64,000 nt of DNA from an uncultured Bacteroides sp. GTDB taxonomy: Bacteria > Bacteroidota > Bacteroidia > Bacteroidales > Bacteroidaceae. The stretch is from contig NZ_OY787468.1 in NCBI RefSeq assembly GCF_963678845.1, positions 806,001 to 870,000 on the forward strand, written 5' to 3'. The notes under the pieces are model-generated. The model searched no databases and was not told where the DNA came from. It saw only the letters and a list, made by a program, of their open reading frames with translations. Of the stretch, positions 35,473 through 44,249 are shown piece after piece. Positions within the stretch are counted from its first letter, which is position 1; each line of letters begins with the position of its first letter. A program made the position numbers and the translations under genes.

Positions 35473-38400
35473 GTTCAGGATGTTCATTTATATAATTGAC
35501 TATTTTTTTTCCAACGGATAATTTAGTTGAACGCGCCATAAAATCAACGGAAGAATTAGACTCTTCATCAATAATTTTAAAGTAAAGCTCGGTCTTTCCC
35601 GGACTTTCATTGCTTAAAATAGAAAGCTCTGTCACAACCTGTTGATTCAAAGCTGCCAATGGTATATGAATGGTCATCTTTTCAATCAAGGAATCCTTCA
35701 CGTCCTGCAATAATTCCATGGATGTAATCTTAATATCCAGCTCATCCGGTTTCCATTGTCGGGGTTGACATCTTCCTTTAATGTATAAGAACATTCCAAC
35801 CGAAAGAAAGTTTCGCCATTCTATATAATCGTTCCCAAAGAAAGGCAACTCATTGGAGCCCGAAAAGTCCTCAATCTTGACTATTGCAAACGGTTTTCCT
35901 GTTTTACCCATCCCTTCGCGTACGTTTGTTACTATTCCCCCGAAGGTTAATTCCCTGTTGATAAGAGAGGTTCTGTCTGAGAAATCGGTCATGTGTGTAT
36001 TACATACATCTTTTAATATTATGGAATATTCATCCAGTGGGTGGGCTGAAAGGTAAATCCCTACCAGCTCCTTTTCTTTATTCAGACGTTCCAGGTCGTT
36101 CCACCTTTCTGCCGGCATAATTTCGGGAGTGGCAATATCAATCACATTGTCTCCACCGAAAAGAGAGTTTACTGCTGCCGATTTATCTAGCTGATATTTA
36201 TTCCCATAACGAACCAATACTTCAAGGAATGTTTCCCCCTTAGTGTTTGGCGCGAAGTATTGTTCCCGCTTAAGTTCCGGGAAGTTGTCGAATCCTCCGG
36301 CAAGAGCCAGGTTCTCAATGTTCTTTTTATTGCAGGCATTTAAGTTCACCCGCTGAATGAAATCAAAAATACCCGTAAATGGACCATTCTTTTTTCTGTC
36401 CTCTATGATTGTTGCTACGGCACTTTCTCCCACTCCCTTGATTGCTCCCAGTCCAAATCGGATGTTTCCTTCCTTATTAACCGTGAACTTCAGGTTACTT
36501 TCATTTACATCCGGGCCCAAAACCAAAATACCCATAGCTTTACATTCATCCATAAACCGGGTGATATCTACTATGTTTGAGATATTGCGGCTCAACACTG
36601 CAGCCATATATTCAGATGGGTAATTAGCCTTCAGGTATGCAGTTTGATAAGCCACCCATGAATAGCAAGTAGCGTGAGATTTGTTGAAGGCATAGGAAGC
36701 GAATTTTTCCCAGTCGGCCCAAATTTTTTCCAGAACCTTAGGGTCATGACCATTACTCTTTCCACCTTCAATGAACAGAGGTTTCAGGTGATCCAGTTTA
36801 TCTTTCAGCTTTTTACCCATTGCCTTACGTAATCCATCCGATTGTCCACGGGTGAAATTTGCAAGAAGTCGGGACAGAAGCATCACCTGTTCCTGATATA
36901 CCGTAATACCATATGTATCTTTAAGATACTTCTCCATGATAGGAATATCGTATACAATAGGTTCGCGGCCATGCTTACGGTCAATGAACTGAGGGATATA
37001 ATCCATTGGTCCCGGACGGTAAAGGGCATTCATCGCGATAAGGTCTTCGAAAGTGGAAGGTTGCAGCTCTCTTAAATATTTCTGCATACCGGCCGACTCA
37101 AACTGGAAGGTTCCAACGGTTCTTCCTTCACTATATAATTTATAGGTAGCCTCGTCTTTTGTGGAAATAGTGTCAATATCCAGATCTATTCCCTGGTGCA
37201 ATTTTATATTTGCTATTGCTTCCTTGATGATTGATAACGTTTTGAGTCCCAGGAAGTCCATTTTGATCAGCCCTGTGTCTTCAATAACCGAACCTTCATA
37301 CTGGGTAACAAGCATTTTCTCTCCAGTTTCTTTATCATCAGCCGTACTAACCGGCACCCAGTCCGTAATATCGTCACGGCAAATAATGGTTCCGCAGGCA
37401 TGTACTCCCGTGCCGCGGACATTTCCTTCCAGCATCTGGGCATACTTCATCGTATCGCGTATCAAAGGATCGTAAGAGTTACATGCTTCCTGCAATTCAG
37501 GTATTGCCGCGATGCAATTCTTCAGGTTAATCTTTGGCGACTTTCCATTGACTTCCGGTAAACGGTCGGGAATATATTTGGTTAATCTGTCCGATTCAGA
37601 TAACGGTAACTTCTGTACACGTGCCACATCCTTGATGGCTAGCTTAGTAGCCATTGTTCCATAAGTAATAATATGTGCCACTTTCTCTTTGCCATATTTC
37701 TCTGTTACCCAACGAAGCACTTCACCTCTACCGTCATCATCGAAGTCAATATCGATATCCGGCAGTGAGATACGGTCAGGGTTTAGGAAACGTTCGAAAA
37801 GCAAATCATATTCAATAGGGTCAATCTGAGTAATCCCAAGGCAGTAAGCCACGGCAGATCCCGCAGCCGAACCACGTCCCGGCCCTACAGATACACCCAT
37901 TTCTCTTGCAGCAGCAATAAAGTCCTGTACAATAAGGAAATATCCGGGGAATCCCATGTGCTTAACAGTGGAAAGTTCAAAATCAACCCGCTCTTTCTGT
38001 TCATCATTCATCTCTCCCCAACGTTTCTTTGCCCCCTCATAAGTGAGGTAACGAAGGTAGTCGTCATCATTATCAAAGCCCGGTGGCTTTGGGAAGTTTG
38101 GAAGAATAGGATCATGGTCGATAGTATAAAATTCTACCTGGTCACATATTTCCACCGTTGTTGAAAGAGCCTCTGGTACATCAGCAAAAACAGCATTCAT
38201 TTCCTCACGAGTCTTCATCCATTCCTGCTTGGAATAGAGCATACGGTTAGGATCATCCAGGTCCCTTCCCGTGCTAAGGCAGATCAAACGGTCATGAGCT
38301 TCTGCGTTTTCCTCATCCACAAAGTGCACATCATTAGTACATATCATTTTAGTATTGTACTTTTGGGCAAGTTGGATAATCTCTTTGTTGACTACTTTCT

Positions 38401-39109
38401 GTATTTCATACGCTTCATAGTTAGCCCTTGGCACAGTTGCCTTGTGTCTTTGTAATTCCAGATAAAAGTCGTCTCCAAAAACACCCTTGTACCAACGGAT
38501 AGCCTCTTCGGCTTCTTCTATTTTCTCTTCTCTGATTCTTCGTGGAATCTCACCTCCTAAACAAGCAGAAGATATAATAAGTCCTTCGTGATACTTTTCC
38601 AGTTCCTTTCTGTCGGTACGCGGACGGGAATAAAACCCGTCTGTCCAGGCTTTAGATACCAACTTTATCAGATTGTGATATCCTTTTTCGTTCTTGGCAA
38701 GCACAATTAAGTGGTATCCTCCCTGGTCGGGTTTACCTTCCTTCAGCTCAAGAGCTCGTTTGGCCACGTACATTTCGCAGCCTATTATCGGTTTGAATAA
38801 TTTCTTTTTGGCTGCTTCAATTTGTTCTTTGCAGCTTTTTATTTCAACTTCCTTATCTTCACATTCCAATTCTCCGGCTTCAATCTTAGAGATCTTTTTC
38901 TTCAGGTCTTTTATCTCACCGTTAGCTCCTCCATTTTTCTTCTTTACATAGTTGAAGAATTCTTTTACCCCGAACATGTTTCCGTGGTCGGTTAAAGCAA
39001 TTCCCTTCATTCCATCGGCTATTGCCTTATCTACTAAAGCTTGTACAGCAGCTTGTCCGTCGAGGATTGAGTATTGTGAGTGAACATGTAAATGAACAAA
39101 ATCTTGCAT
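35453..39109 (-). CDS. dnaE: DNA polymerase III alpha subunit
   Basis: A 1218-residue replicative polymerase. The N-terminal PHP domain opens MQDFVHLHVHSQYSILDGQA with the HVHS metal-binding motif. The catalytic palm has GPGRGSAAGS and PDIDIDFDDDGR (about residue 450), holding the paired Asp residues, followed by the RGTGVHACG and YRPGPMDYIPQFIDRKHG segments. Finger, helix-hairpin-helix and OB regions follow (LTFGGIVTNVREGMGKTGKP). There is no intein or break. Length is normal. It is divergent from psd and is followed by trxA and a small acidic gene on the same strand. Confidence 0.98.
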   Translation of the reverse strand: MQDFVHLHVHSQYSILDGQAAVQALVDKAIADGMKGIALTDHGNMFGVKEFFNYVKKKNGGANGEIKDLKKKISKIEAGELECEDKEVEIKSCKEQIEAAKKKLFKPIIGCEMYVAKRALELKEGKPDQGGYHLIVLAKNEKGYHNLIKLVSKAWTDGFYSRPRTDRKELEKYHEGLIISSACLGGEIPRRIREEKIEEAEEAIRWYKGVFGDDFYLELQRHKATVPRANYEAYEIQKVVNKEIIQLAQKYNTKMICTNDVHFVDEENAEAHDRLICLSTGRDLDDPNRMLYSKQEWMKTREEMNAVFADVPEALSTTVEICDQVEFYTIDHDPILPNFPKPPGFDNDDDYLRYLTYEGAKKRWGEMNDEQKERVDFELSTVKHMGFPGYFLIVQDFIAAAREMGVSVGPGRGSAAGSAVAYCLGITQIDPIEYDLLFERFLNPDRISLPDIDIDFDDDGRGEVLRWVTEKYGKEKVAHIITYGTMATKLAIKDVARVQKLPLSESDRLTKYIPDRLPEVNGKSPKINLKNCIAAIPELQEACNSYDPLIRDTMKYAQMLEGNVRGTGVHACGTIICRDDITDWVPVSTADDKETGEKMLVTQYEGSVIEDTGLIKMDFLGLKTLSIIKEAIANIKLHQGIDLDIDTISTKDEATYKLYSEGRTVGTFQFESAGMQKYLRELQPSTFEDLIAMNALYRPGPMDYIPQFIDRKHGREPIVYDIPIMEKYLKDTYGITVYQEQVMLLSRLLANFTRGQSDGLRKAMGKKLKDKLDHLKPLFIEGGKSNGHDPKVLEKIWADWEKFASYAFNKSHATCYSWVAYQTAYLKANYPSEYMAAVLSRNISNIVDITRFMDECKAMGILVLGPDVNESNLKFTVNKEGNIRFGLGAIKGVGESAVATIIEDRKKNGPFTGIFDFIQRVNLNACNKKNIENLALAGGFDNFPELKREQYFAPNTKGETFLEVLVRYGNKYQLDKSAAVNSLFGGDNVIDIATPEIMPAERWNDLERLNKEKELVGIYLSAHPLDEYSIILKDVCNTHMTDFSDRTSLINRELTFGGIVTNVREGMGKTGKPFAIVKIEDFSGSNELPFFGNDYIEWRNFLSVGMFLYIKGRCQPRQWKPDELDIKITSMELLQDVKDSLIEKMTIHIPLAALNQQVVTELSILSNESPGKTELYFKIIDEESNSSVDFMARSTKLSVGKKIVNYINEHPELEYHIN

Positions 39110-39267
39110 AATAACTAATAGTTTTTTTAATAACGAATCTCATCTGAAATTGGTTTTCAAAGATACTCCGCTTTCTATTCTCAAAAAAATGAAATAGCTA
39201 AAAGTTATGAACATAAGTGATTTTTTAAAGAAATGAAGTAAATTTAATCATTTCTATGATGAATTAC

Positions 39268-39298
39268 TTGGTGTGTTCTCAAAATAAGATTAATTTTG
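39268..39298 (+). promoter_or_regulatory. Promoter of psd-pssA
   Basis: TTG (39268-39270), a 20-base spacer and TAATTTTG (39291-39298) fit the Bacteroides promoter, 26 bases before the psd ATG. Confidence 0.65.
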
Positions 39299-39324
39299 CG
39301 AAATAAAATCATTAAAAAGGACTC

Positions 39325-40011
39325 ATGGGCCGATTAAAAAAATTAAAAAAAATAAGAATACATAGAGAGGGAACTCATATCCTGGTAGCAGGACTGCTTT
39401 TTTTTCTGGTTATCAACAGCCTTGTATATTATTATGTTGATTGTAAGTTACCGTTTTATCTTTTAGCATTAGTAAGTGCTTTTATCTATGGATTGATGGT
39501 GAACTTTTTTCGTTGCCCTATCCGCTTATTTGGTGAGGATACAGATAATATTGTAGTAGCCCCGGCTGATGGAAAGATTGTTGTTGTTGAGGAAGTTGAT
39601 GAGAATGAATACTTTCATGACAGACGAATCATGGTTTCTATCTTCATGAGTGTAGTTAATGTTCATGCCAACTGGTATCCGGTTGATGGTACTGTTAAGA
39701 AGGTGGGACATCAGAATGGAAAGTTTATGAAAGCCTGGTTGCCCAAGGCAAGTACTGATAATGAACGTTCTTTGGTTGTTATTGAAACTCCGGAAGGAGT
39801 AGAGGTGCTGGTGAGACAAATTGCCGGTGCAATGGCAAGACGTATTGTTACATATGCTGAGGTAGGTGAAGAATGCTACATTGATGAACATATGGGATTT
39901 ATTAAATTCGGTTCACGAGTAGATGTTTATCTTCCTTTGGGAACTGAAATTTTAGTCAAGATGGGGCAGTTGACTACTGGAAACCAGACAGTGCTGGCAA
40001 AACTGAAATAA
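39325..40011 (+). CDS. psd: Phosphatidylserine decarboxylase proenzyme (short, PSD-related type)
   Basis: A 228-residue phosphatidylserine decarboxylase that makes phosphatidylethanolamine. Two N-terminal transmembrane helices (about 20-65) anchor it. The conserved body has [28 protein letters not shown] with the His residues, and the C-terminal self-cleavage site FGSR ([14 protein letters not shown]), where the Gly-Ser bond would give the pyruvoyl group. It is the short form found in Bacteroidota. pssA, the enzyme one step before, starts 9 bases downstream, so this is a phospholipid operon. Confidence 0.95.
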   Translation: MGRLKKLKKIRIHREGTHILVAGLLFFLVINSLVYYYVDCKLPFYLLALVSAFIYGLMVNFFRCPIRLFGEDTDNIVVAPADGKIVVVEEVDENEYFHDRRIMVSIFMSVVNVHANWYPVDGTVKKVGHQNGKFMKAWLPKASTDNERSLVVIETPEGVEVLVRQIAGAMARRIVTYAEVGEECYIDEHMGFIKFGSRVDVYLPLGTEILVKMGQLTTGNQTVLAKLK

Positions 40012-40020
40012 TTTATTGTA

Positions 40021-40728
40021 ATGGCAAATTCTATAACCCGACATATTCCAAACTCTGTTACTTGTTTGAATCTCTTTTCAGGTTGCATCGCTACTGTGAT
40101 GGCATTTGAATCAGAGTATGAACTGGCGATGCTTTTTATTGTTCTAAGTGCGGTTTTTGATTTCTTTGACGGGATGCTGGCACGCACTCTTCATGCCTAT
40201 TCTAAAATAGGTAAAGAATTAGATTCACTTGCTGATGATGTAAGCTTTGGAGTAGCTCCTTCGGTTTTAGTTTTTTCCTTATTCAAAGAGGTACAGTATC
40301 CTTTGTTCCTGCAAAGTGTTGAGGCTTATATCCCTTTCCTTGCATTCGCAATCTCTGTTTTCTCGGCTTTGAGATTGGCAAAGTTTAATGTAGATGAACG
40401 TCAGACCACCTCTTTTATCGGACTTCCGGTTCCAGCTAACGCCTTGTTCTGGGGATCTTTGGTGGTTGGAGCACATTCTTTTTTGATTTCAGATAGTTTT
40501 AATGCTATATATCTCTTTATCCTTGTGGCTATCTTCTCTTACCTTTTGGTTTCTGAAATACCTATGTTCTCTTTAAAATTCAAGAATCTTTCATGGAAAG
40601 ATAACAAAGTGAGTTTTATTTTTCTCTTGGTTTGCATTCCGCTGCTAGCCTTCTTAAAGGTAACCGGGTTTGCTGCAATCATCGTTTGGTATATTCTTCT
40701 TTCTGTTATTACAAGAAAAAAGGATTAA
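40021..40728 (+). CDS. pssA: CDP-diacylglycerol-serine O-phosphatidyltransferase
   Basis: A 235-residue membrane enzyme that makes phosphatidylserine from CDP-diacylglycerol and serine. The CDP-alcohol phosphotransferase motif is present as FDFFDGMLARTLHAYSKIGK followed by ELDSLADDVSFG, with all catalytic Asp residues. About six to seven transmembrane helices follow. The neighbouring psd decarboxylates its product, which confirms the pathway. Length matches the integral-membrane PssA type. Confidence 0.96.
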   Translation: MANSITRHIPNSVTCLNLFSGCIATVMAFESEYELAMLFIVLSAVFDFFDGMLARTLHAYSKIGKELDSLADDVSFGVAPSVLVFSLFKEVQYPLFLQSVEAYIPFLAFAISVFSALRLAKFNVDERQTTSFIGLPVPANALFWGSLVVGAHSFLISDSFNAIYLFILVAIFSYLLVSEIPMFSLKFKNLSWKDNKVSFIFLLVCIPLLAFLKVTGFAAIIVWYILLSVITRKKD

Positions 40729-40788
40729 ACAACAACTCTGGCACGTTTGTTGTATTGCCATTCTATATTATAAATAAACTTATTGCTC

Positions 40789-41031
40789 ATGGGTGCTATA
40801 TTTGGCTTATTCTTTTTTATAATCATCTTAGTTCTAGTCATAGGTCTATCAATTGTCAGCGGAATTCTGCGCTTTATCTTTGGGATTGGTCGTAAAGCAG
40901 GTTTCCACAGTAGTTCTTTTGGAGGAGAAGAGCCTGCCCAAAAAGCAGAACCCGAACCTAAACATAAAAAGATTTTTGATAAAGACGATGGGGAATATGT
41001 TGACTATGAGGAGATAAAGGAAGATAAATAA
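40789..41031 (+). CDS. DUF4834 family small membrane protein
   Basis: An 80-residue protein: a single N-terminal transmembrane helix (MGAIFGLFFFIIILVLVIGL), a Gly/Phe-rich juxtamembrane part (FIFGIGRKAGFHSSSFGG) and a charged tail ending FDKDDGEYVDYEEIKEDK. This matches the small Bacteroidota family DUF4834, often found after pssA. ATG 40789 is preferred to TTG 40783. It is third in the psd-pssA unit, 60 bases after pssA. Function is unknown. Confidence 0.8.
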   Translation: MGAIFGLFFFIIILVLVIGLSIVSGILRFIFGIGRKAGFHSSSFGGEEPAQKAEPEPKHKKIFDKDDGEYVDYEEIKEDK

Positions 41032-41067
41032 CTCTTTTTTATAAAAGAGAGTTCATTTTTAAGAAAG

Positions 41068-41505
41068 TTACTTGCGCTTGTTCTGGAAGAAAGACTTCAT
41101 AAGAACGGCGCATTCTTCTTTTAATATTCCCTTAACAACAACCGTTTTAGGATGAAGAGCTTCAGGTGCATATCTCTGATAACCTCTTTTCTCGTCTTCA
41201 GCACCGAAAACTAATTTCCCTGTCTGTGCCCATGCAATTGCTCCGGCACACATCACACACGGTTCCACAGTTACATAGATGGTACATTCATTCAGGTATT
41301 TTCCTCCAAGGATATTGGCGGCTGCAGTAATGGCCTGCATCTCAGCGTGTGCGGTTACATCGTTCAGAGTCTCGGTCAGATTGTGACCGCGGGCTATGAT
41401 GCGTTCTTTGCTTACCACAACAACTCCCACAGGAATTTCTCCCCTGTCGAATGCTTTCCGGGCTTCAACCAAAGCCTGTTTCATGAAATAAGTATCGTCC
41501 AGCAT
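41068..41505 (-). CDS. tadA: Nucleoside deaminase, tRNA adenosine deaminase type
   Basis: A 145-residue zinc deaminase. HAEMQAI supplies the first zinc ligand and the catalytic Glu, and PCVMCAGAI supplies the two Cys ligands. The C-terminal part with KSFFQNKRK is typical of TadA, which converts A34 to inosine in tRNA-Arg(ACG). A guanine-deaminase-like role is possible, but the motif spacing and length fit TadA. It is encoded directly after the small gene at 41507-41740, with its ATG one base from that stop, so the two are coupled. Confidence 0.9.
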   Translation of the reverse strand: MLDDTYFMKQALVEARKAFDRGEIPVGVVVVSKERIIARGHNLTETLNDVTAHAEMQAITAAANILGGKYLNECTIYVTVEPCVMCAGAIAWAQTGKLVFGAEDEKRGYQRYAPEALHPKTVVVKGILKEECAVLMKSFFQNKRK

Positions 41506-41506
41506 A

Positions 41507-41740
41507 TTAGCGTCTCATATCGTGTTCGCCGAAGAGAGTGGGGTAATCTTCCTGCATATTCTTGTATACAAACTGAAGAATAGTCTCACGGAACCAGCGC
41601 GACTTGTTTTCTATCTTGTATTTATTAAGATAGCGTTCCACAATCTGCATTTCCTCGTCACTTAAAGTACAGGCAATGTGTTGCTGACGTTTTGGCAAGT
41701 TGGCCGGTATTTTTATTCTCTTTCTGTCGTTTGTTCCCAT
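41507..41740 (-). CDS. Small protein coupled to tadA (possible ribbon-helix-helix)
   Basis: A 77-residue basic protein of unknown function. MGTNDRKRIKIPANLPKRQQ is followed by HIACTLSDEEMQIVERYLNK and KSRWFRETILQFVYKN. The pattern of a short strand followed by two helices is compatible with a ribbon-helix-helix DNA-binding or mobilisation-type fold, but this is weak. It precedes tadA by one base and is transcribed with it. Confidence 0.6.
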   Translation of the reverse strand: MGTNDRKRIKIPANLPKRQQHIACTLSDEEMQIVERYLNKYKIENKSRWFRETILQFVYKNMQEDYPTLFGEHDMRR

Positions 41741-41790
41741 AATCTCTGCAAAATTACTTTTACTTCTGTAAATTCAAAGAATAAATTCAG

Positions 41791-41798
41791 TAAATTTG
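41791..41798 (+). promoter_or_regulatory. -7 box of the yraN operon
   Basis: TAAATTTG matches the -7 consensus and ends 12 bases before the yraN ATG, implying a very short leader of roughly five bases. Confidence 0.55.
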
Positions 41799-41810
41799 CA
41801 AAAACAATCT

Positions 41811-42176
41811 ATGGCAGAGCACAATATTCTTGGAAAAGATGGTGAGGAAGAGGCTGTAAAGCATCTTATCTCTCATAATTATACTATTCGTCATCGTAAC
41901 TGGAGGCGGGGACGTAAGGAACTTGATATTGTGGCCGAGAAGGAAAACGAGCTAATAATAGTGGAGGTAAAGACGAGGAGAAACAGGCTTTTTGCTGAAC
42001 CTCAGGATGCTGTTACCCCTTTGAAGATAAGAAGAACGGTGTTGGCTGCCGATGCTTATCTGAAATTTTTCCAGATAGACCTGCCTGTACGTTTTGATAT
42101 TATAACGGTTGTGGGAGAAGTAAACAGTTTCTCTATTGAACATATTAAAGAGGCTTTTTATCCTCCCGTTTGGTAA
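41811..42176 (+). CDS. YraN-family endonuclease-like protein
   Basis: A 121-residue UPF0102/YraN protein with the restriction-endonuclease-like core. The signature is LGKDGEEEAVKHLISHNYTI, then NWRRGRKELDIVAEKENELIIVEVKTR, in which E..D..(I)VEVK form the nuclease motif. No activity is established for most of the family. The frame extends to a TTG at 41796, which overlaps the -7 box, so ATG 41811 is preferred. It leads a small operon with the YjbR-like gene and birA. Confidence 0.9.
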   Translation: MAEHNILGKDGEEEAVKHLISHNYTIRHRNWRRGRKELDIVAEKENELIIVEVKTRRNRLFAEPQDAVTPLKIRRTVLAADAYLKFFQIDLPVRFDIITVVGEVNSFSIEHIKEAFYPPVW

Positions 42177-42210
42177 TTGTATTGTAGGTTTTAATCTAAC
42201 ATATCACGCT

Positions 42211-42567
42211 ATGGATGTAGAATCAGCCAGAGAATACTGCTTGCAGAAAAAAGGGGTGACCGAAGATTTTCCCTTTGATGAGTTAACATTGGTTATTCGT
42301 GTAATGAACAAGATGTTTGTTTTGCTAAGTCTGGACAAGCCGGATCAAATCTCAATGAAATGCGATCCTGAATATGCCATTGAGCTTCGGGAAAGATATT
42401 CCGGTATTGAGGGGGCTTACCACTTTAATAAGAAGTACTGGAATCAGGTTTCTTTCGATGGAAGTGTGGACGATTCCCTTATTAAACAACTGATAGATCA
42501 TTCATACGAAGAAGTGATTAAGAAATTTACACGCAAGCTCCGTGCGGAGTATGATGCGCTACCTTGA
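42211..42567 (+). CDS. MmcQ/YjbR-family protein
   Basis: A 118-residue protein of the MmcQ/YjbR family, a small CyaY-like alpha/beta fold. It opens with MDVESAREYCLQKKGVTEDF, followed by PFDELTLVIRVMNKMFVLLS, PDQISMKCDPEYAIELRERY and KKYWNQVSFDGSVDDSLIKQ, a clear match to the family. ATG 42211 is preferred over upstream in-frame codons at 42136, which would overlap yraN. The family is sometimes called DNA-binding, without firm proof. birA starts 4 bases after its stop. Confidence 0.9.
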   Translation: MDVESAREYCLQKKGVTEDFPFDELTLVIRVMNKMFVLLSLDKPDQISMKCDPEYAIELRERYSGIEGAYHFNKKYWNQVSFDGSVDDSLIKQLIDHSYEEVIKKFTRKLRAEYDALP

Positions 42568-42571
42568 TAGC

Positions 42572-43306
42572 ATGAAATATAATATTCTAAGACTGGAGGA
42601 AACAGATTCCACAAATAACTACCTCCGTGAACTACTTTCACGTGAAAAACTACCTGAGTTTACTGTTGTAATGACTGGTTTTCAATCGTCGGGTAGAGGA
42701 CAAAGAGGAAACTCCTGGGAGAGTGACCGCGGAAAGAATCTGCTTTTCAGCGTTTTGTTGAAGCCGGATTTTGTATCAGCCAGATCACAGTTCGTTATTT
42801 CTCAGATAACCAGCCTTGCTGTAAAGGAAGGACTCGACCGTTTTGCTCCCGGATTCAGTATTAAATGGCCCAATGACATTTACTGGAACGAACAAAAGAT
42901 TTGCGGCATGCTGATAGAGAATGATCTTGGAGGAATGATGCTTTTTCAAAGTATTCCCGGGATTGGTGTAAACATCAACCAGGATAAGTTTATCAGTAAC
43001 GCACCTAATCCTGTTTCACTCAAAGCGATCACCGGAGAGAGTCAGGATTGCGAAGAAATTCTTGCTGAAATTCTTCATCGTTTATCCGTTTATTATGATT
43101 TGTTGAGGAGAGGAGATGTAGAAGTTATTAACAGCAGATACCACGATTCCCTGTTTCGTAAGAGAGGCTTTCATCTTTATGCTGACAATAATGGCGAGTT
43201 CTCTGCCAAAATTGTCCGGATTGAAGCGGATGGTAAACTGATTCTATGTACTGAAACCGGTGAGGAGCGGGGATATCTTTTTAAAGAAGTGCACTGTGTT
43301 TTATAA
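42572..43306 (+). CDS. birA: Biotin-[acetyl-CoA-carboxylase] ligase, short form
   Basis: A 244-residue biotin protein ligase that attaches biotin to biotin-carboxyl-carrier proteins. The catalytic segments are ETDSTNNYLRE, the biotinyl-AMP loop GRGQRGNSWES, and KWPNDIYWNEQKICGMLIEN, followed by GIGVNIN. The N-terminal DNA-binding domain of the repressor type is absent, so it should be an enzyme only. ATG 42572, four bases after the preceding stop, is preferred over 42542. Terminator hairpins follow at 43380-43422 and 43434-43465. Confidence 0.95.
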   Translation: MKYNILRLEETDSTNNYLRELLSREKLPEFTVVMTGFQSSGRGQRGNSWESDRGKNLLFSVLLKPDFVSARSQFVISQITSLAVKEGLDRFAPGFSIKWPNDIYWNEQKICGMLIENDLGGMMLFQSIPGIGVNINQDKFISNAPNPVSLKAITGESQDCEEILAEILHRLSVYYDLLRRGDVEVINSRYHDSLFRKRGFHLYADNNGEFSAKIVRIEADGKLILCTETGEERGYLFKEVHCVL

Positions 43307-43433
43307 TGTTGCCTGAATAGAGATAAGCATTCAGATACTTTTCAAAGACAATAGCCTGTTTAATGTCGGGAGAATTAAAAACCGTAACTCCTTTGATTAC
43401 TATGAATCAAGGAACCACGGTTAATATTATAAT

Positions 43434-43465
43434 GTAGCAAAGGTGAGGCTACGTTTTTATTTTTT
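43434..43465 (+). terminator. Terminator downstream of birA
   Basis: GTAGC (43434-43438), a nine-base loop, GCTAC (43448-43452) and GTTTTTATTTTTT form a classic intrinsic terminator overlapping the 3' end of the convergent TPR gene. A second hairpin with outer stem AACCGT/ACGGTT lies just before it (43380-43422). Confidence 0.7.
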
Positions 43466-44143
43466 AGACTCTAACTCTACAGCATGAATTTTATCCAGCG
43501 TATTTTTTGCCTCAACAGAAGGGAACTGACGCACCACCTTTTCCAGGAAAGTCTTTGCTTTCTCAAATTCGGTAGTTACCAGCCGAGCTAGTTCATTTCG
43601 GTAATTTGCGTATTGCATGCGTGTTGGAGACTGCATTTTCTTAAATTCACTGTCCAACGTCCGTTTTTCTTTATCCGCAATAAAGAAATAGTAATTGCCT
43701 ATAAATATATTTGCTGCAAGATTATTGCTGTCTATAGAAAGAATTTTATCGTAAGTTTTCAATGCATCGTTTTCTTTCCCCAGAATAACTTCCAGATCAG
43801 CCAGAGATATCAGATAAATTACTTCGCGAGGTCTTAATTCTACAAGCTCTTTGTAATAATCGTATGCCTTTTCATAGTTCCGGCTACCTTTGCAATAAAA
43901 TCCTAATTGATGAATCATTTCGGTGCGTGCAGGACAGTCGGGACTAATCTCTTCCTGGAAAAATTTTTCGGCTTTGAACAAATCTTTATCAACAGCCAAT
44001 CTAAACAAATTGCTTGCTTCCTCCCAATGCTGTTGGGCCAACGCATTTGATATATTGGGTATAATCTGCTCTGCTGTCTGAGCTTTTAGAGACATAGAGA
44101 GCAACATAAAGGAAAAAATTAAAACAGTAAAGTTTATTCTCAT
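43457..44143 (-). CDS. Secreted TPR-repeat protein
   Basis: A 228-residue exported protein. The signal peptide MRINFTVLIFSFMLLSMSLKA is cleaved before QTAEQI, and tetratricopeptide-like pairs follow (NYEKAYDYYKELVELRPREV, DALKTYDKILSIDSNNLAAN). The last third is a longer charged helix. It should sit in the periplasm as a scaffold. It stands alone and convergent to birA. No enzymatic signature is present. Confidence 0.8.
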   Translation of the reverse strand: MRINFTVLIFSFMLLSMSLKAQTAEQIIPNISNALAQQHWEEASNLFRLAVDKDLFKAEKFFQEEISPDCPARTEMIHQLGFYCKGSRNYEKAYDYYKELVELRPREVIYLISLADLEVILGKENDALKTYDKILSIDSNNLAANIFIGNYYFFIADKEKRTLDSEFKKMQSPTRMQYANYRNELARLVTTEFEKAKTFLEKVVRQFPSVEAKNTLDKIHAVELESKK

Positions 44144-44219
44144 CTCACTTAGTCATTGTGTTCCTTACAAAGATATAAATTATTCGATGACAAGTGTCCG
44201 GTAAATGGAGAATTTTATG

Positions 44220-44227
44220 TAAGTTTG
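44220..44227 (+). promoter_or_regulatory. -7 box of pyrH
   Basis: TAAGTTTG matches the Bacteroides -7 form and lies 22 bases before the pyrH ATG; no TTG is found at -33. Confidence 0.5.
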
Positions 44228-44249
44228 CCGAAATTAAACATTTAAAAAT

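Noticed and set aside
35853..38951. Several plus-strand ORFs of 67-104 codons inside dnaE
   Set aside because: All are opposite-strand shadows of a fully conserved gene.
40783..40788. TTG start of the DUF4834 gene
   Set aside because: ATG 40789 is two codons downstream and better placed at the start of the transmembrane helix.
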